A DNA stretch of 51,062 bases from JAZDOT01 sp043798355 (GTDB lineage Bacteria > Patescibacteriota > Gracilibacteria > Peribacterales > Peribacteraceae), in contig JAZDOT010000001.1 of the NCBI GenBank assembly GCA_043798355.1, forward strand, positions 1-51,062, given 5' to 3'. Both the position numbers and the translations under genes were made by a program. Positions 16,366-24,214 of the stretch are shown here, piece after piece. Under the pieces are notes generated by a model, which did not search any database, was not told the DNA's origin, and saw only the letters and a list, made by a program, of their open reading frames with translations. Within the stretch, counting starts at the first letter, position 1. Every line of letters starts with the position of its first letter.

Positions 16366-17105
16366 GTCCCCCTCCCGTACCACGGCTCCAGCAGTTTTTT
16401 GGCATAGGGAAGCGCCGAAAGGAATGGCGGAAGCGCGGACTCCAAAGGCTGTAAAGGAGCCTCTGCGAGGTGAAGATCTTTGAATGCCTCCCTGTGTGCA
16501 GGGATCAACTCACCAGTCCAAAAAAGATTCTTCCTTCTGCCCTCCCCCTCGGGGGGAGGGATGTCCCGGAGGGACAGGGTGGGGGAAAGTCTTTCCAAAA
16601 ACTTTTCAAGCGTGGCCAACTCCGGCTCCGGCCAGAGCGCCTGCAATGTTCCGAATCCCCGTACAAAGAGCTCTGCTTTCTTCGTCGAATGGAGCCAGAG
16701 AAGTGCCATAGACTCCCCCCCCTCTCCCAAACATGCGCTCTCTGAATGCACAGAAGAATTTTGGTCACTGGCAAAACGAGGGGGGAGAGGGGGTCGGGGG
16801 GTGAAGGCAAAACACAAATCACTCAAATGAACCCCCGCCGCGGAAAGATGAAGCGTGTCAATGAGCGTATTGGCGAATGCCACGGCAACGCGCAAAGATG
16901 TAAATCCCCCCGGCCCCGCTGTGCAAGCTACATGCGTGAGATCGCGGTATGTCCATCCGCATTTCCCGAGTGCGACATCCACCGTGCGAAGGAGTTCATC
17001 GTCGCGCAATTGCGCGCTTGCGTGTGTGAGAGACACGACACTCTTGCCATCGAAGCATGCGATGGCACCGGAGTGGCTCAGGAGATCGAGAAAAAGACAG
17101 CGCAA
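16362..17105 (-). CDS. tsaB: TsaB, tRNA t6A synthesis partner, with two repeat-derived insertions
   Basis: TsaB pairs with TsaD in the complex that puts threonylcarbamoyl on A37 of tRNA. The ASKHA-fold signature GPGGFTSLR is at residues 64-72, and the N-terminus (CLFLDLLSHSGAIACF) fits. Two segments look foreign: residues about 102-132 (TPRPPLPPRFASDQN...) and about 173-192 (SPTLSLRDIPPPEGEGRR). Both are coded by GC-rich palindromic repeats like those found between genes here. Start is TTG at 17105, at the edge of an ATTATCC-type block. No tsaD is in the window, but tsaC lies at 39643. Confidence 0.85.
   Translation of the reverse strand: MRCLFLDLLSHSGAIACFDGKSVVSLTHASAQLRDDELLRTVDVALGKCGWTYRDLTHVACTAGPGGFTSLRVAVAFANTLIDTLHLSAAGVHLSDLCFAFTPRPPLPPRFASDQNSSVHSESACLGEGGESMALLWLHSTKKAELFVRGFGTLQALWPEPELATLEKFLERLSPTLSLRDIPPPEGEGRRKNLFWTGELIPAHREAFKDLHLAEAPLQPLESALPPFLSALPYAKKLLEPWYGRGT
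16540..16575. repeat. Double-hairpin repeat inside tsaB
   Basis: CCCTCCCCC and GGGGGAGGG (16540-16560) form one hairpin, and GTCCC-GGA-GGGAC (16563-16575) forms the next. Together they encode the in-frame segment near TsaB residues 175-189. Confidence 0.75.
16709..16801. repeat. Long inverted repeat inside tsaB
   Basis: A C-rich arm (about 16709-16730, CCCCCCTCTCCC type) and a G-rich arm (about 16781-16801, GGGGGGAGAGGGGG type) flank about 50 bp. The whole element is in frame and codes for TsaB residues of about 102-132. Related arms occur at 43171-43250, 45152-45262 and 51041-51062. Confidence 0.7.
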
Positions 17106-17109
17106 TGGC

Positions 17110-17192
17110 TAATGAAGAATGGATAATGGATAATGATCAAGGAACATACGATCTCCAATATTATCAATTATCCATTGTCAATTATCCATTAT
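17110..17192. repeat. ATTATCC/AATTGAT-type repeat block between tsaB and the GT2 gene
   Basis: Irregular units such as GGATAAT, TATCAATT and ATTATCC fill almost the whole divergent gap. The flanking genes, tsaB on the minus strand and the GT2 gene on the plus strand, both begin with TTG at its borders. Confidence 0.88.
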
Positions 17193-17196
17193 CACT

Positions 17197-18078
17197 TTGC
17201 CTCCTCTCCTTTCCATCATTATCCCCACCCACCGTCGCGCAGCAATCCTCGCGCGGTGTCTTGAACACTTGAGCAGACAAACAATTACCAAAGATATCGA
17301 AGTCATCGTCATCAGTGACGATCCGGATCCCGAGACAGCCGATGTCTGCCGAAGAATTATCAATTCTCAATTATCAATTCTCAATTATCAGGAAGTCCCC
17401 CCCTGCCATCAGGGAACCGCCCGCAATCATGGGGCAAAACTCGCGACCGCCCCCCTCACTCTCCTGATCGGCGATGATATTTTCCTCGCACCCGATGCGT
17501 GCGAAGTCCACCTGCGAACACACGAAGCGCTCACAGCTCAAAGCTCACAGCTCAAAGCTGTCCTTGGCTATACCACCTGGGACCCCGCCCTGGAAATCAC
17601 TCCCGTCATGAAGTGGCTGGAAACGAGTGGCTGGCAATTCGGATACCCCGCCATCAAACGCTATGTCCATAATTTTATCCCACACAATATCCAACACCGC
17701 TTCACCTACACGAGCCACATCAGCCTTCCAACGAAGATCCTGCAAAAGATTCCTTTCCGCGAGGATGTCTCCCTCTACGGCTGGGAGGATATCGAGTGGG
17801 GAATGCGCCTGAAAAACGCCGGGGTGCGGCTACTGTATGAGCCCGATGCTAAAGCGTTTCACCATCATCATCTGACACTGGAAGAGTCCCTGAAACGCAT
17901 GGAAACGCTCGGCGAATCCGTCGTCCGCATTGCTGAGGTTGTGCCGGAAATCGACCGTCTGCCGCGTGGGCTCAAACGCCTTGCGTACGAAATATTTGCA
18001 CTGCTTCCGACCATGGCCGGCCACCACCGCAGAGCTTTCCTCAGAGGAATCAGAAATACTCGCGGCAAACAACGATGA
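17197..18078 (+). CDS. Family 2 glycosyltransferase with repeat-coded insertions
   Basis: This is a GT-A fold sugar transferase of 293 aa. The N-terminal strand LLSIIIPTHRR, the metal/nucleotide motif IGDDIF (residues 91-96) and the acceptor-site motif GWEDIEWGMRL (near 190) identify the family. The substrate is unknown, and the neighbouring genes suggest a cell-envelope glycan. Two segments are coded by simple repeats: residues about 54-65 (IINSQLSILNYQ) from ATTATCAATTCTCA units, and about 111-121 (ALTAQSSQLKA) from AGCTCAAAGCTCAC units. The start is TTG right after a repeat block, without a ribosome binding site. A strong terminator follows at 18137. Confidence 0.85.
   Translation: MPPLLSIIIPTHRRAAILARCLEHLSRQTITKDIEVIVISDDPDPETADVCRRIINSQLSILNYQEVPPCHQGTARNHGAKLATAPLTLLIGDDIFLAPDACEVHLRTHEALTAQSSQLKAVLGYTTWDPALEITPVMKWLETSGWQFGYPAIKRYVHNFIPHNIQHRFTYTSHISLPTKILQKIPFREDVSLYGWEDIEWGMRLKNAGVRLLYEPDAKAFHHHHLTLEESLKRMETLGESVVRIAEVVPEIDRLPRGLKRLAYEIFALLPTMAGHHRRAFLRGIRNTRGKQR
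17353..17394 (+). repeat. ATTATCAATTCTCA tandem units inside the GT2 coding region
   Basis: Three units of about 14 bp are read in frame as IINSQLSILNYQ. The unit is the same family as the intergenic blocks at 10214 and 17110. Confidence 0.85.
17528..17560 (+). repeat. GCTCA(C/A)A tandem units inside the GT2 coding region
   Basis: Units of GCTCACA and GCTCAAA alternate and are read in frame as LTAQSSQLKA. The same family occurs at 39631-39648 and inside tsaC at 40018-40050. Confidence 0.85.
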
Positions 18079-18136
18079 CACGAAAGACGGCTCCCCTCTC
18101 CCGGCTGGCAAGGGGAACGCCCTGGAAAGGGGCGAG

Positions 18137-18171
18137 GAGGACGACCGGAACCCCCGGCCGTCCTCTTTTTT
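18137..18171 (+). terminator. Strong intrinsic terminator after the GT2 gene
   Basis: GAGGACG and CGTCCTC close a stem that continues with CCGG/CCGG around a small loop, followed by TTTTTT at 18166-18171. It separates the GT2 gene from ftsW. Confidence 0.85.
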
Positions 18172-18258
18172 GAAAAATCATGACTCCCTCTGCCCCTGCA
18201 CCATTGCAATGCGCCAGACCGATCTCTTAAGGCTGATGGCTGATGGCTCCTCACCTGC

Positions 18259-18264
18259 TATGAT
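18259..18264 (+). promoter_or_regulatory. Extended -10 box in front of ftsW
   Basis: TGC-TATGAT forms an extended -10 element, but no good -35 box is visible. It overlaps the upstream ATG at 18260, so the next ATG at 18275 is the likely start, with a leader of only a few bases. Confidence 0.45.
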
Positions 18265-18274
18265 CCCTGCCTCC

Positions 18275-19459
18275 ATGTTCAAGCGCATCGACCTCCTCCT
18301 CTGCGGCATCGTCGTGGTGCTCACGCTCTTCGGCCTTGCCATGATCGCGAGCGTGAGCGTGTTCGAAAGTTATCAACTCACCCAGCGCCTCGCCGTGCAG
18401 GGTCTCCGGAGCGACCCTTCGAATTCCTTCTACCTCTGGCGGAGTTTCCGCCACATCCTCATCGGACTTTTGGCCATGGGCGGAACAACGATCATCCCCT
18501 ACCGACTCTGGGAACGCCTCGCGCTGCCCCTCTTCGCCCTCTCCTTCCTCCTCCTCTGCGCCGTCTTCATACCGGGGCTGCGTGCCGACTACGGAACGGC
18601 CTATAACTGGCTCCGGATCGGCTTCATCTCCCTCCAACCGTCAGAACTGGTCAAACTCACACTCATCTTCTACCTCTCCGTGTGGCTCCAGAAGCGCGAG
18701 CAGCTGATCTCTACATTCAAAGAGGGTTTCGTCCCCTTCGCCATCCTCCTCTTCCTCGGCACCATCCTCATCGCTTTCCAGCCTGACCTCGGTTCCTTCC
18801 TCGTGATCCTCTCCATCGCAGTCATCATGTTCTTCATCGCGGGAGGCAACCCCTTCCATATGCTCCTCGGAGGCGGGCTGGTGTCCGTGATGGGACTGCC
18901 GATCATCCTGAGCCAGGGGTACGTGCGGAACCGCTTCGTCGCCTTCCTCCATCCGAATGATCCGTCCATCGCGGAGACGATCGGATTCCAGGTCAAACAG
19001 GCGCTCATCGCCATCGGCAGCGGCGGAGTCTTCGGCGTGGGATACGGCAAGTCGGTGCAGAAGTTCGGGTACCTCCCGGAGGTGCAGGCCGATACCATCT
19101 TCGCGGCCATGTCCGAGGAACTGGGGTTTCTGCGGCTCATCATCATCCTCACCATGTACTCCGTCTTCGTCATCCGCGGGTACAAGATCGCGCGCGAAGC
19201 TCCCGACCGCTTCGGCTTCATGGTCGCCACCGGCATCACGACGTGGATCGCCTGCCAGACGCTTCTCAACATCGCCGTCAATCTCTCCCTCTTCCCCATC
19301 ACCGGCATCACGCTTCCTTTCATCAGCTACGGAGGATCCTCACTGATCGTGCTCCTCGCCGGAAGCGGCATCCTCTTGAATATCTCCATGCACTCCACGG
19401 AAGCGGCCTCCGCCGCCAGAAGGTCCCCAAGACGGGCTCTCGCATTGTTCGGGACGTGA
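18275..19459 (+). CDS. ftsW: FtsW/RodA-type peptidoglycan glycosyltransferase (SEDS)
   Basis: SEDS proteins polymerise lipid II during division or elongation. The 394-aa protein has about ten membrane helices and the family signature near the end, PITGITLPFISYGGSSL. Other matches are FISLQPSELVKL, the region AFQPDLGSFLVI with the conserved catalytic-type Asp, and VQADTIFAAMSEELGFL. The signature with YGGSSL fits FtsW better than RodA, and murG following supports that. The start at 18275 is preferred over 17930 or 18260 because the -10-like box covers 18260. Its partner class B penicillin-binding protein is not in the window. Confidence 0.93.
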   Translation: MFKRIDLLLCGIVVVLTLFGLAMIASVSVFESYQLTQRLAVQGLRSDPSNSFYLWRSFRHILIGLLAMGGTTIIPYRLWERLALPLFALSFLLLCAVFIPGLRADYGTAYNWLRIGFISLQPSELVKLTLIFYLSVWLQKREQLISTFKEGFVPFAILLFLGTILIAFQPDLGSFLVILSIAVIMFFIAGGNPFHMLLGGGLVSVMGLPIILSQGYVRNRFVAFLHPNDPSIAETIGFQVKQALIAIGSGGVFGVGYGKSVQKFGYLPEVQADTIFAAMSEELGFLRLIIILTMYSVFVIRGYKIAREAPDRFGFMVATGITTWIACQTLLNIAVNLSLFPITGITLPFISYGGSSLIVLLAGSGILLNISMHSTEAASAARRSPRRALALFGT

Positions 19460-19470
19460 ATGAAAAAACG

Positions 19471-19499
19471 GTAGAGACGCACCGCCGGTACGTCTCTAC
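19471..19499. repeat. GTAGAGACG palindrome between ftsW and murG
   Basis: GTAGAGACG and CGTCTCTAC form a perfect 9-bp inverted repeat around 11 nt. I recall palindromes with these same arms dispersed in genomes of cyanobacteria and other phyla. It is followed by short GATCGCTG-type direct repeats (19521-19543). Confidence 0.8.
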
Positions 19500-19570
19500 A
19501 GGCCATCGCACAACGAAGATGATCGCTGCTCGCTGATCGCTGTTCTCTCGCGTACAATTTACATCCTGCA

Positions 19571-20620
19571 ATGTCTCACTCTGTCCTCTTCGTCGGCGGC
19601 GGCTCCATCGGGCACATCGCCCCGTCGATCGCCGTCGCGCATGCACTCCGGGATCTTCGTCCTGACTGCACGATTCATTTCGTCTGCAGCACGCATGAGG
19701 GCGAAGCGGCCTTCATTCAAAAAGAGGGATTCCGCGCGTCTCCGACTGCGGCGCCGAAACTCTCTCTCCTCTTCCCGCTGCGATTTTTCCGCGCTCTGCG
19801 GCAGGCCGGCGCTCTGCTCAAACAGCACAAACCGGCTGTGATCTTCAGCAAAGGCGGATATGTCAGTCTCCCCCTCTGCATCGTGGCTTGGTGGCACCGC
19901 GTCCCCGTGGTGCTCCACGAATCGGATGCGGTCGGCGGAAGAGCGAACCGGATCGTCTCCCTCTTCGCACACAATATTTGTTGGGGTATGAACGTCCGTG
20001 TCCCGCGCCCTTTTCGCCAACGCAGCACCTTTACGGGAAATCCCATCCGACCGGGAATAAACGAGGGGGGCAGAGAAGAGGGGCTGCGCATCACCGGTTT
20101 TTCGGGAGAACGTCCCGTTCTTCTTGTGATGGGGGGAAGTCAGGGGGCGGAGGTATTGAATCAATTCGTCGTCCGTCACTTCGCTGATCTTTCTGCCGTC
20201 TTCGATGTCATCCACCTCACGGGCCCCGGAAAGACCGGCCTCGAAACGGGCAGGCATTACTGGAAGACGGAATTCGCCTATGGGGAAATGCCGCATCTCT
20301 TCGCCGCTGCCACCGTCGCCGTGAGCAGGGCGGGGGCGAACTGCATCACGGAACTCGCCGCCAACTCTGTCCCGTCCATTCTGATTCCTCTCCGCGGTGT
20401 CGGGCACGATCATCAATATCAAAATGCCCTCGTTGCCGCCCGCTCGGGTGGATGCATCTGTGTGGAACAGAGTGCCCTGGAACAACAACTGCTCCCCGCT
20501 CTACAGAATCTCGCCTCCTCCCCGGAAACGCAAACACGCATGCGTCTTGCCATGCGGTCGCTCCACGAACCCGCCGCAGCTGGACAGATCGCAAAAATAC
20601 TTTCTCGCCATCTTGCATGA
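19571..20620 (+). CDS. murG: MurG, lipid II-forming GlcNAc transferase
   Basis: MurG adds GlcNAc to lipid I at the inner membrane face. The GT-B protein is 349 aa long, with the glycine-rich motif GGSIGHIAPS (residues 8-17, canonical GGTGGHIxPA), the region SKGGYVSLP, the UDP-GlcNAc site GGSQGAEVLN, and SRAGANCITELAA in the C-terminal domain. A TACAAT box at 19553-19558 lies 12 nt before the ATG, so a very short leader is possible. The order ftsW-murG is that of the usual division and cell wall cluster. Confidence 0.95.
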   Translation: MSHSVLFVGGGSIGHIAPSIAVAHALRDLRPDCTIHFVCSTHEGEAAFIQKEGFRASPTAAPKLSLLFPLRFFRALRQAGALLKQHKPAVIFSKGGYVSLPLCIVAWWHRVPVVLHESDAVGGRANRIVSLFAHNICWGMNVRVPRPFRQRSTFTGNPIRPGINEGGREEGLRITGFSGERPVLLVMGGSQGAEVLNQFVVRHFADLSAVFDVIHLTGPGKTGLETGRHYWKTEFAYGEMPHLFAAATVAVSRAGANCITELAANSVPSILIPLRGVGHDHQYQNALVAARSGGCICVEQSALEQQLLPALQNLASSPETQTRMRLAMRSLHEPAAAGQIAKILSRHLA

Positions 20621-20652
20621 GAGGATCTCCCTCAGTACCCTGCCCGAGACGT

Positions 20653-21258
<606 letters not shown>

Positions 21259-21341
21259 TGGGAAATGGGAAATGTGAGGTATCCTTACGATGCCCGTGTT
21301 TTTTTGAAGTCATTCTGCCTTTTGAACTTCCCCTTCACTTT

Positions 21342-21381
21342 GTCCTAACCTTAACCTTAGCCTTAGCCTTAACCTTACCCC
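21342..21381 (+). repeat. (CCTTAA/CCTTAG)n tract directly before gltX
   Basis: Six to seven imperfect CCTAAC/CCTTAG units end 4 nt before the GTG start of gltX. No ribosome binding site is present in the tract. Confidence 0.88.
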
Positions 21382-21385
21382 TTCA

Positions 21386-22855
21386 GTGCGCACCCGCTTC
21401 GCCCCCTCCCCCACCGGCTTCCTCCACGTCGGAAATCTCCGCACCGCCCTCTATGCCTATCTCATGGCGAAACAGTCGGACGGCACCTTCCTCGTGCGCA
21501 TCGAAGATACGGATCAGGGGCGCAGCGTGGAGGGGGCCATCGAAAACATGTTCGCGGCTCTCGCGTGGATGGGGATCGTCCCCGACGAAGGGGTCATGAT
21601 GCAGAAGGGCGTGATGACCGAGAAGGGAACGCACGGTCCGTACATCCAGTCCAGACGCCTCGAACTGTACCAACATCATGCCAAGGTGCTCCTGGAAAAA
21701 GGCCATGCGTACCGCTGTTTCTGTACCGGTGAGCGCCTCGAGAAGATGCGCACCCGCCAGCAGGAGGCTGGACAGGCCCCCATGTACGACCGCCTGTGCC
21801 TGGGACTGAGTCCGGAGGAAGTGGAACGCCGCCTCGCAGCCGGAGAGCCGCATGTGCTGCGCATGAAGACGCCGCGAGACCGGATCATCACTTTCGAGGA
21901 TGACATTCGCGGTCAGGTTTCCTTCCAGAGCCACCTCGTCGACGATCAAGTGCTTCTCAAGAGCGACGGCTTCCCGACGTACCACCTCGCGCATGTCGTC
22001 GACGACCACCTCATGGATATTTCCCTCGTCATCCGCGGCGAGGAGTGGCTGAGTTCCCTTCCCAAGCATCTCCTCCTGTTTGAATACTTCGGTTGGCAGC
22101 CCCCGCGCTACGCCCACGTCCCGCTCCTCCTGAATGCCGACCACACGAAACTGAGCAAGCGCGCCGGAGCGGTCACCGTGGAAGAGTACATGACGAAGGG
22201 CTACCTGCCGGAAGCGATGGCGAACTTCCTGGCCCTCCTCGGATGGAACGGCGGCACCACGCAGGAAATCTTCTCGATGCAGGAACTCATTTCAGCCTTT
22301 TCCATCGACCGCGTGCAGAAGTCCGGCGCGGTCTTCGACCTTCAAAAACTCGATTGGCTGCAAGGGCAGTGGATGCGCGCATTGGATCCGGAAACATTCG
22401 TGAAACGCGTCCAAATGATCGTTTCCAAACGCTTCCCGGCAGCGGCCAACGACAGAGATTTTGCGGCGAAAGCAGCCCTCATCCGCGAGAGGATCGCCTT
22501 CTTCTCGGATGCCCCCTCTCTCATGGGATTCTTCTACGAAGAACCCAAGGCAGCGACGGACCTCCTCGTCAATGAGAAACAGAAGGTCACGAAAGAACTG
22601 CTCCCGGAAGTACTTCGCGTTCTCACGGAAACACTCGACAGTGTGCTCAGCGATGAATGGACTGAAAGCGTCCTCAAGGAAAGACTCACACAAGCAGCGG
22701 AAAAGAACGGCTGGAAGCCTGGCCAGCTCCTCTGGGTCCTGCGCGCCGCTCTCACCGGCCTCCCCTTCAGCCCTGGAGCCTATGAAGTGGCCATCGCACT
22801 TGGGAAAGACACCTCGATCGCCCGCCTCGAAAACGCAACGATGATAAGAACCTAA
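21386..22855 (+). CDS. gltX: Glutamyl-tRNA synthetase
   Basis: This class I synthetase charges tRNA-Glu (and often tRNA-Gln). The HIGH box is HVGN (residues 14-17) in the context PSPTGFLHVGNLRTALY, and the KMSKS box is KLSKR (255-259). The CFCTGERLEKMRTRQQ segment in the insertion domain also fits. The length of 489 aa is normal. The GTG start at 21386 gives the conserved N-terminus (MRTRFAPSPTG). Its TAA stop is made by the first units of a CCCTAA repeat tract, so the repeat borders the reading frame exactly. Confidence 0.97.
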   Translation: MRTRFAPSPTGFLHVGNLRTALYAYLMAKQSDGTFLVRIEDTDQGRSVEGAIENMFAALAWMGIVPDEGVMMQKGVMTEKGTHGPYIQSRRLELYQHHAKVLLEKGHAYRCFCTGERLEKMRTRQQEAGQAPMYDRLCLGLSPEEVERRLAAGEPHVLRMKTPRDRIITFEDDIRGQVSFQSHLVDDQVLLKSDGFPTYHLAHVVDDHLMDISLVIRGEEWLSSLPKHLLLFEYFGWQPPRYAHVPLLLNADHTKLSKRAGAVTVEEYMTKGYLPEAMANFLALLGWNGGTTQEIFSMQELISAFSIDRVQKSGAVFDLQKLDWLQGQWMRALDPETFVKRVQMIVSKRFPAAANDRDFAAKAALIRERIAFFSDAPSLMGFFYEEPKAATDLLVNEKQKVTKELLPEVLRVLTETLDSVLSDEWTESVLKERLTQAAEKNGWKPGQLLWVLRAALTGLPFSPGAYEVAIALGKDTSIARLENATMIRT

Positions 22856-22886
22856 CCCTAACCCTAACCCTAATCCTAATCCTAAG
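22851..22886 (+). repeat. (CCCTAA)n tract after gltX
   Basis: Six units run from inside the gltX stop codon to 12 nt before a possible TTG start. The repeat supplies the TAA stop of gltX. Confidence 0.9.
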
Positions 22887-22957
22887 AAGCTCTCCCCTTG
22901 GCTCTCTGTCAATCACTGATAGACTACTTCAGCCAATCACTCCTCCCCCTCTCTCCC

Positions 22958-23422
22958 ATGCCCCTCACATCTCCCGACCTCGAAGTGAAGCTCCGCACGG
23001 AGGAGACCCGCGCCGTCATCGAGGGCAAGACCGCCGTGTCGTTCCAGACGCTCGTCACGCTCATTCTGCAGCGCAAGATCATCCCGCTCTTCAAGCGCTG
23101 GAGCTCTGAGCCGGTCATCCTCAATAGCGAACTCCTCACCTCTATCGCTTCCGCACCGCAGGACAGCCAGGAGAATAGAACGCATCTCGTCATCGTCACT
23201 CTGGGCGTGGGCGTTCTCTTCGGGTTCTTCTGCTTCTCCATCCTTCAGATCCTCCTCCTCTGGCTCGGCTTCCCGCTCACGACACGCGAACTCGCCATCG
23301 TCGCCGCTGCGCTGGTCATCCTCGCCTTCCTCGCGAGCATTCTCTCTCGCGTCCAGCGCGGGAACCGTGCTCAGAAAGTGGCGGACACCATGGAGAAGAT
23401 GGCAAATCTGCTGTCCAAGTAA
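22958..23422 (+). CDS. Membrane protein of unknown function with two TM helices (154 aa)
   Basis: I do not recognise this protein. A soluble N-terminal part of about 70 residues is followed by two hydrophobic helices (LVIVTLGVGVLFGFFCFSIL and ELAIVAAALVILAFLASIL) and a basic/amphipathic tail. The arrangement resembles small helper proteins with a hairpin membrane anchor. The ATG at 22958 is preferred, though TTG at 22898 would add 20 residues. The last 24 nt plus the following bases belong to a 36-bp direct repeat found again at 23999. Confidence 0.7.
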   Translation: MPLTSPDLEVKLRTEETRAVIEGKTAVSFQTLVTLILQRKIIPLFKRWSSEPVILNSELLTSIASAPQDSQENRTHLVIVTLGVGVLFGFFCFSILQILLLWLGFPLTTRELAIVAAALVILAFLASILSRVQRGNRAQKVADTMEKMANLLSK

Positions 23423-23434
23423 AACCACACGGAG
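23399..23434 (+). repeat. 36-bp direct repeat flanking the STAS gene (copy 1)
   Basis: The segment spanning the stop codon of the membrane protein gene (ending CCAAGTAAAACCACACGGAG) recurs at 23999-24034 with about four mismatches. The two copies flank the STAS gene. Confidence 0.75.
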
Positions 23435-23545
23435 AGCATCGAGAGCGCTCCATGAAAATCCCCACAGAAGTCAGATAAGGCGAATAATCCTATTTAGGTT
23501 CTGGCAAATTCAACCTTCTTGGTCTTTCACAGAAAGGGGCATCAG

Positions 23546-23914
23546 ATGTCTAAGTTCAAAAGATTCGAGGACAAAACAGTTGGCAACGTCATCGTACTGA
23601 CGTTCGTCGACAAAAAGATCCTGGACGAAGATCTTATCGCCGAAATCGGCGAAGATTTGCGCAAGGTCTCTGAAGAGGGTATGGAAGGAATGATGGTTGT
23701 TCTCAACTTCGAGAGAATCACATACCTCTCCTCGGATCTCATCAACAGGTTCATCGTTCTGGAGGCGCAGATCGCACGTAAGCACGGTCGCCTGTGCCTC
23801 TACTGCACGCGCCCGGAAAACATGGAAGTGTTCGTATGCTCGAAGACCAAGGGTCTGTTCATTTTCCGGGATACGCTGGAGCAAGCGATCGCCTTCGTTC
23901 AGACCGGCGTCTGA
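23546..23914 (+). CDS. STAS-domain protein (anti-sigma factor antagonist type)
   Basis: This 122-aa protein matches the STAS fold of SpoIIAA/RsbV-type regulators: VGNVIVLTFVDKKILDEDL, GMMVVLNFERITYLSSDLINRFI and the C-terminal half KTKGLFIFRDTLEQAI. Such proteins bind a partner kinase or anti-sigma factor when a conserved serine is unphosphorylated. Ser at the YLSSDL motif is the candidate. It has a good ribosome binding site (AAAGGGG, 8 nt before ATG 23546), unusual in this window. No anti-sigma kinase or phosphatase gene is adjacent. A hairpin at 23936 follows. Confidence 0.8.
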   Translation: MSKFKRFEDKTVGNVIVLTFVDKKILDEDLIAEIGEDLRKVSEEGMEGMMVVLNFERITYLSSDLINRFIVLEAQIARKHGRLCLYCTRPENMEVFVCSKTKGLFIFRDTLEQAIAFVQTGV

Positions 23915-23934
23915 AAGCCGGAACCCCAAACCCG

Positions 23935-23961
23935 CCCCCGACGACAGCCGTCGCCGGGGGC
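23935..23961 (+). terminator. GC-rich hairpin after the STAS gene
   Basis: CCCCCG and CGGGGG pair around an inner CGAC/GTCG stem. There is no T-run, so termination efficiency is uncertain. Confidence 0.5.
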
Positions 23962-23998
23962 CTTCGAAGTACACGCCCAAGAACCATGCAGTGGCAAA

Positions 23999-24034
23999 AA
24001 TGGTAAATTTGCCGTCCCAGTAAAACCACACGGA
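23999..24034 (+). repeat. 36-bp direct repeat flanking the STAS gene (copy 2)
   Basis: Second copy, ending CCCAGTAAAACCACACGGAG. A frame through it reads AVAKMVNLPSQ-stop, parallel to TMEKMANLLSK-stop at the end of the membrane protein. It may therefore be a decayed piece of that gene's 3' end. No intact gene is present between 23915 and 24214. Confidence 0.7.
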
Positions 24035-24049
24035 GGGGTGGCGCGCCAC

Positions 24050-24146
24050 CCTTCGACTCGCCCCGCATTCACGGGGCTCGCTCAGGGCAAGCGGGATCCA
24101 TCATGAAGCGCCGGCGCCTGCCCTGAGCTTGTCGAAGGATTTGGCG
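24050..24146. repeat. CCTTCGAC...GCTCAGGGCA repeat pair, inverted
   Basis: One element (CCTTCGACTCGCCCCGC ... GCTCAGGGCA, 24051-24089) and an inverted partner (TGCCCTGAGCTTGTCGAAGG, 24119-24138) fill the leader of murB. GGCGCGCCACC and GGCGCCACC arms add another inverted repeat. The same element occurs once at 12594-12612. Confidence 0.85.
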
Positions 24147-24214
24147 CCACCTTTTCGCCGGAAAAGGTGGCAAAAAATGGCAAGAAGCGCACAATTTTCC
24201 CACTATCCTCCTCC

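Noticed and set aside
23519..24023. Second gene overlapping the STAS gene (frame 23697-24023)
   Set aside because: It lies out of frame within a clear STAS coding region; only its last residues, from the direct repeat, look related to another gene.
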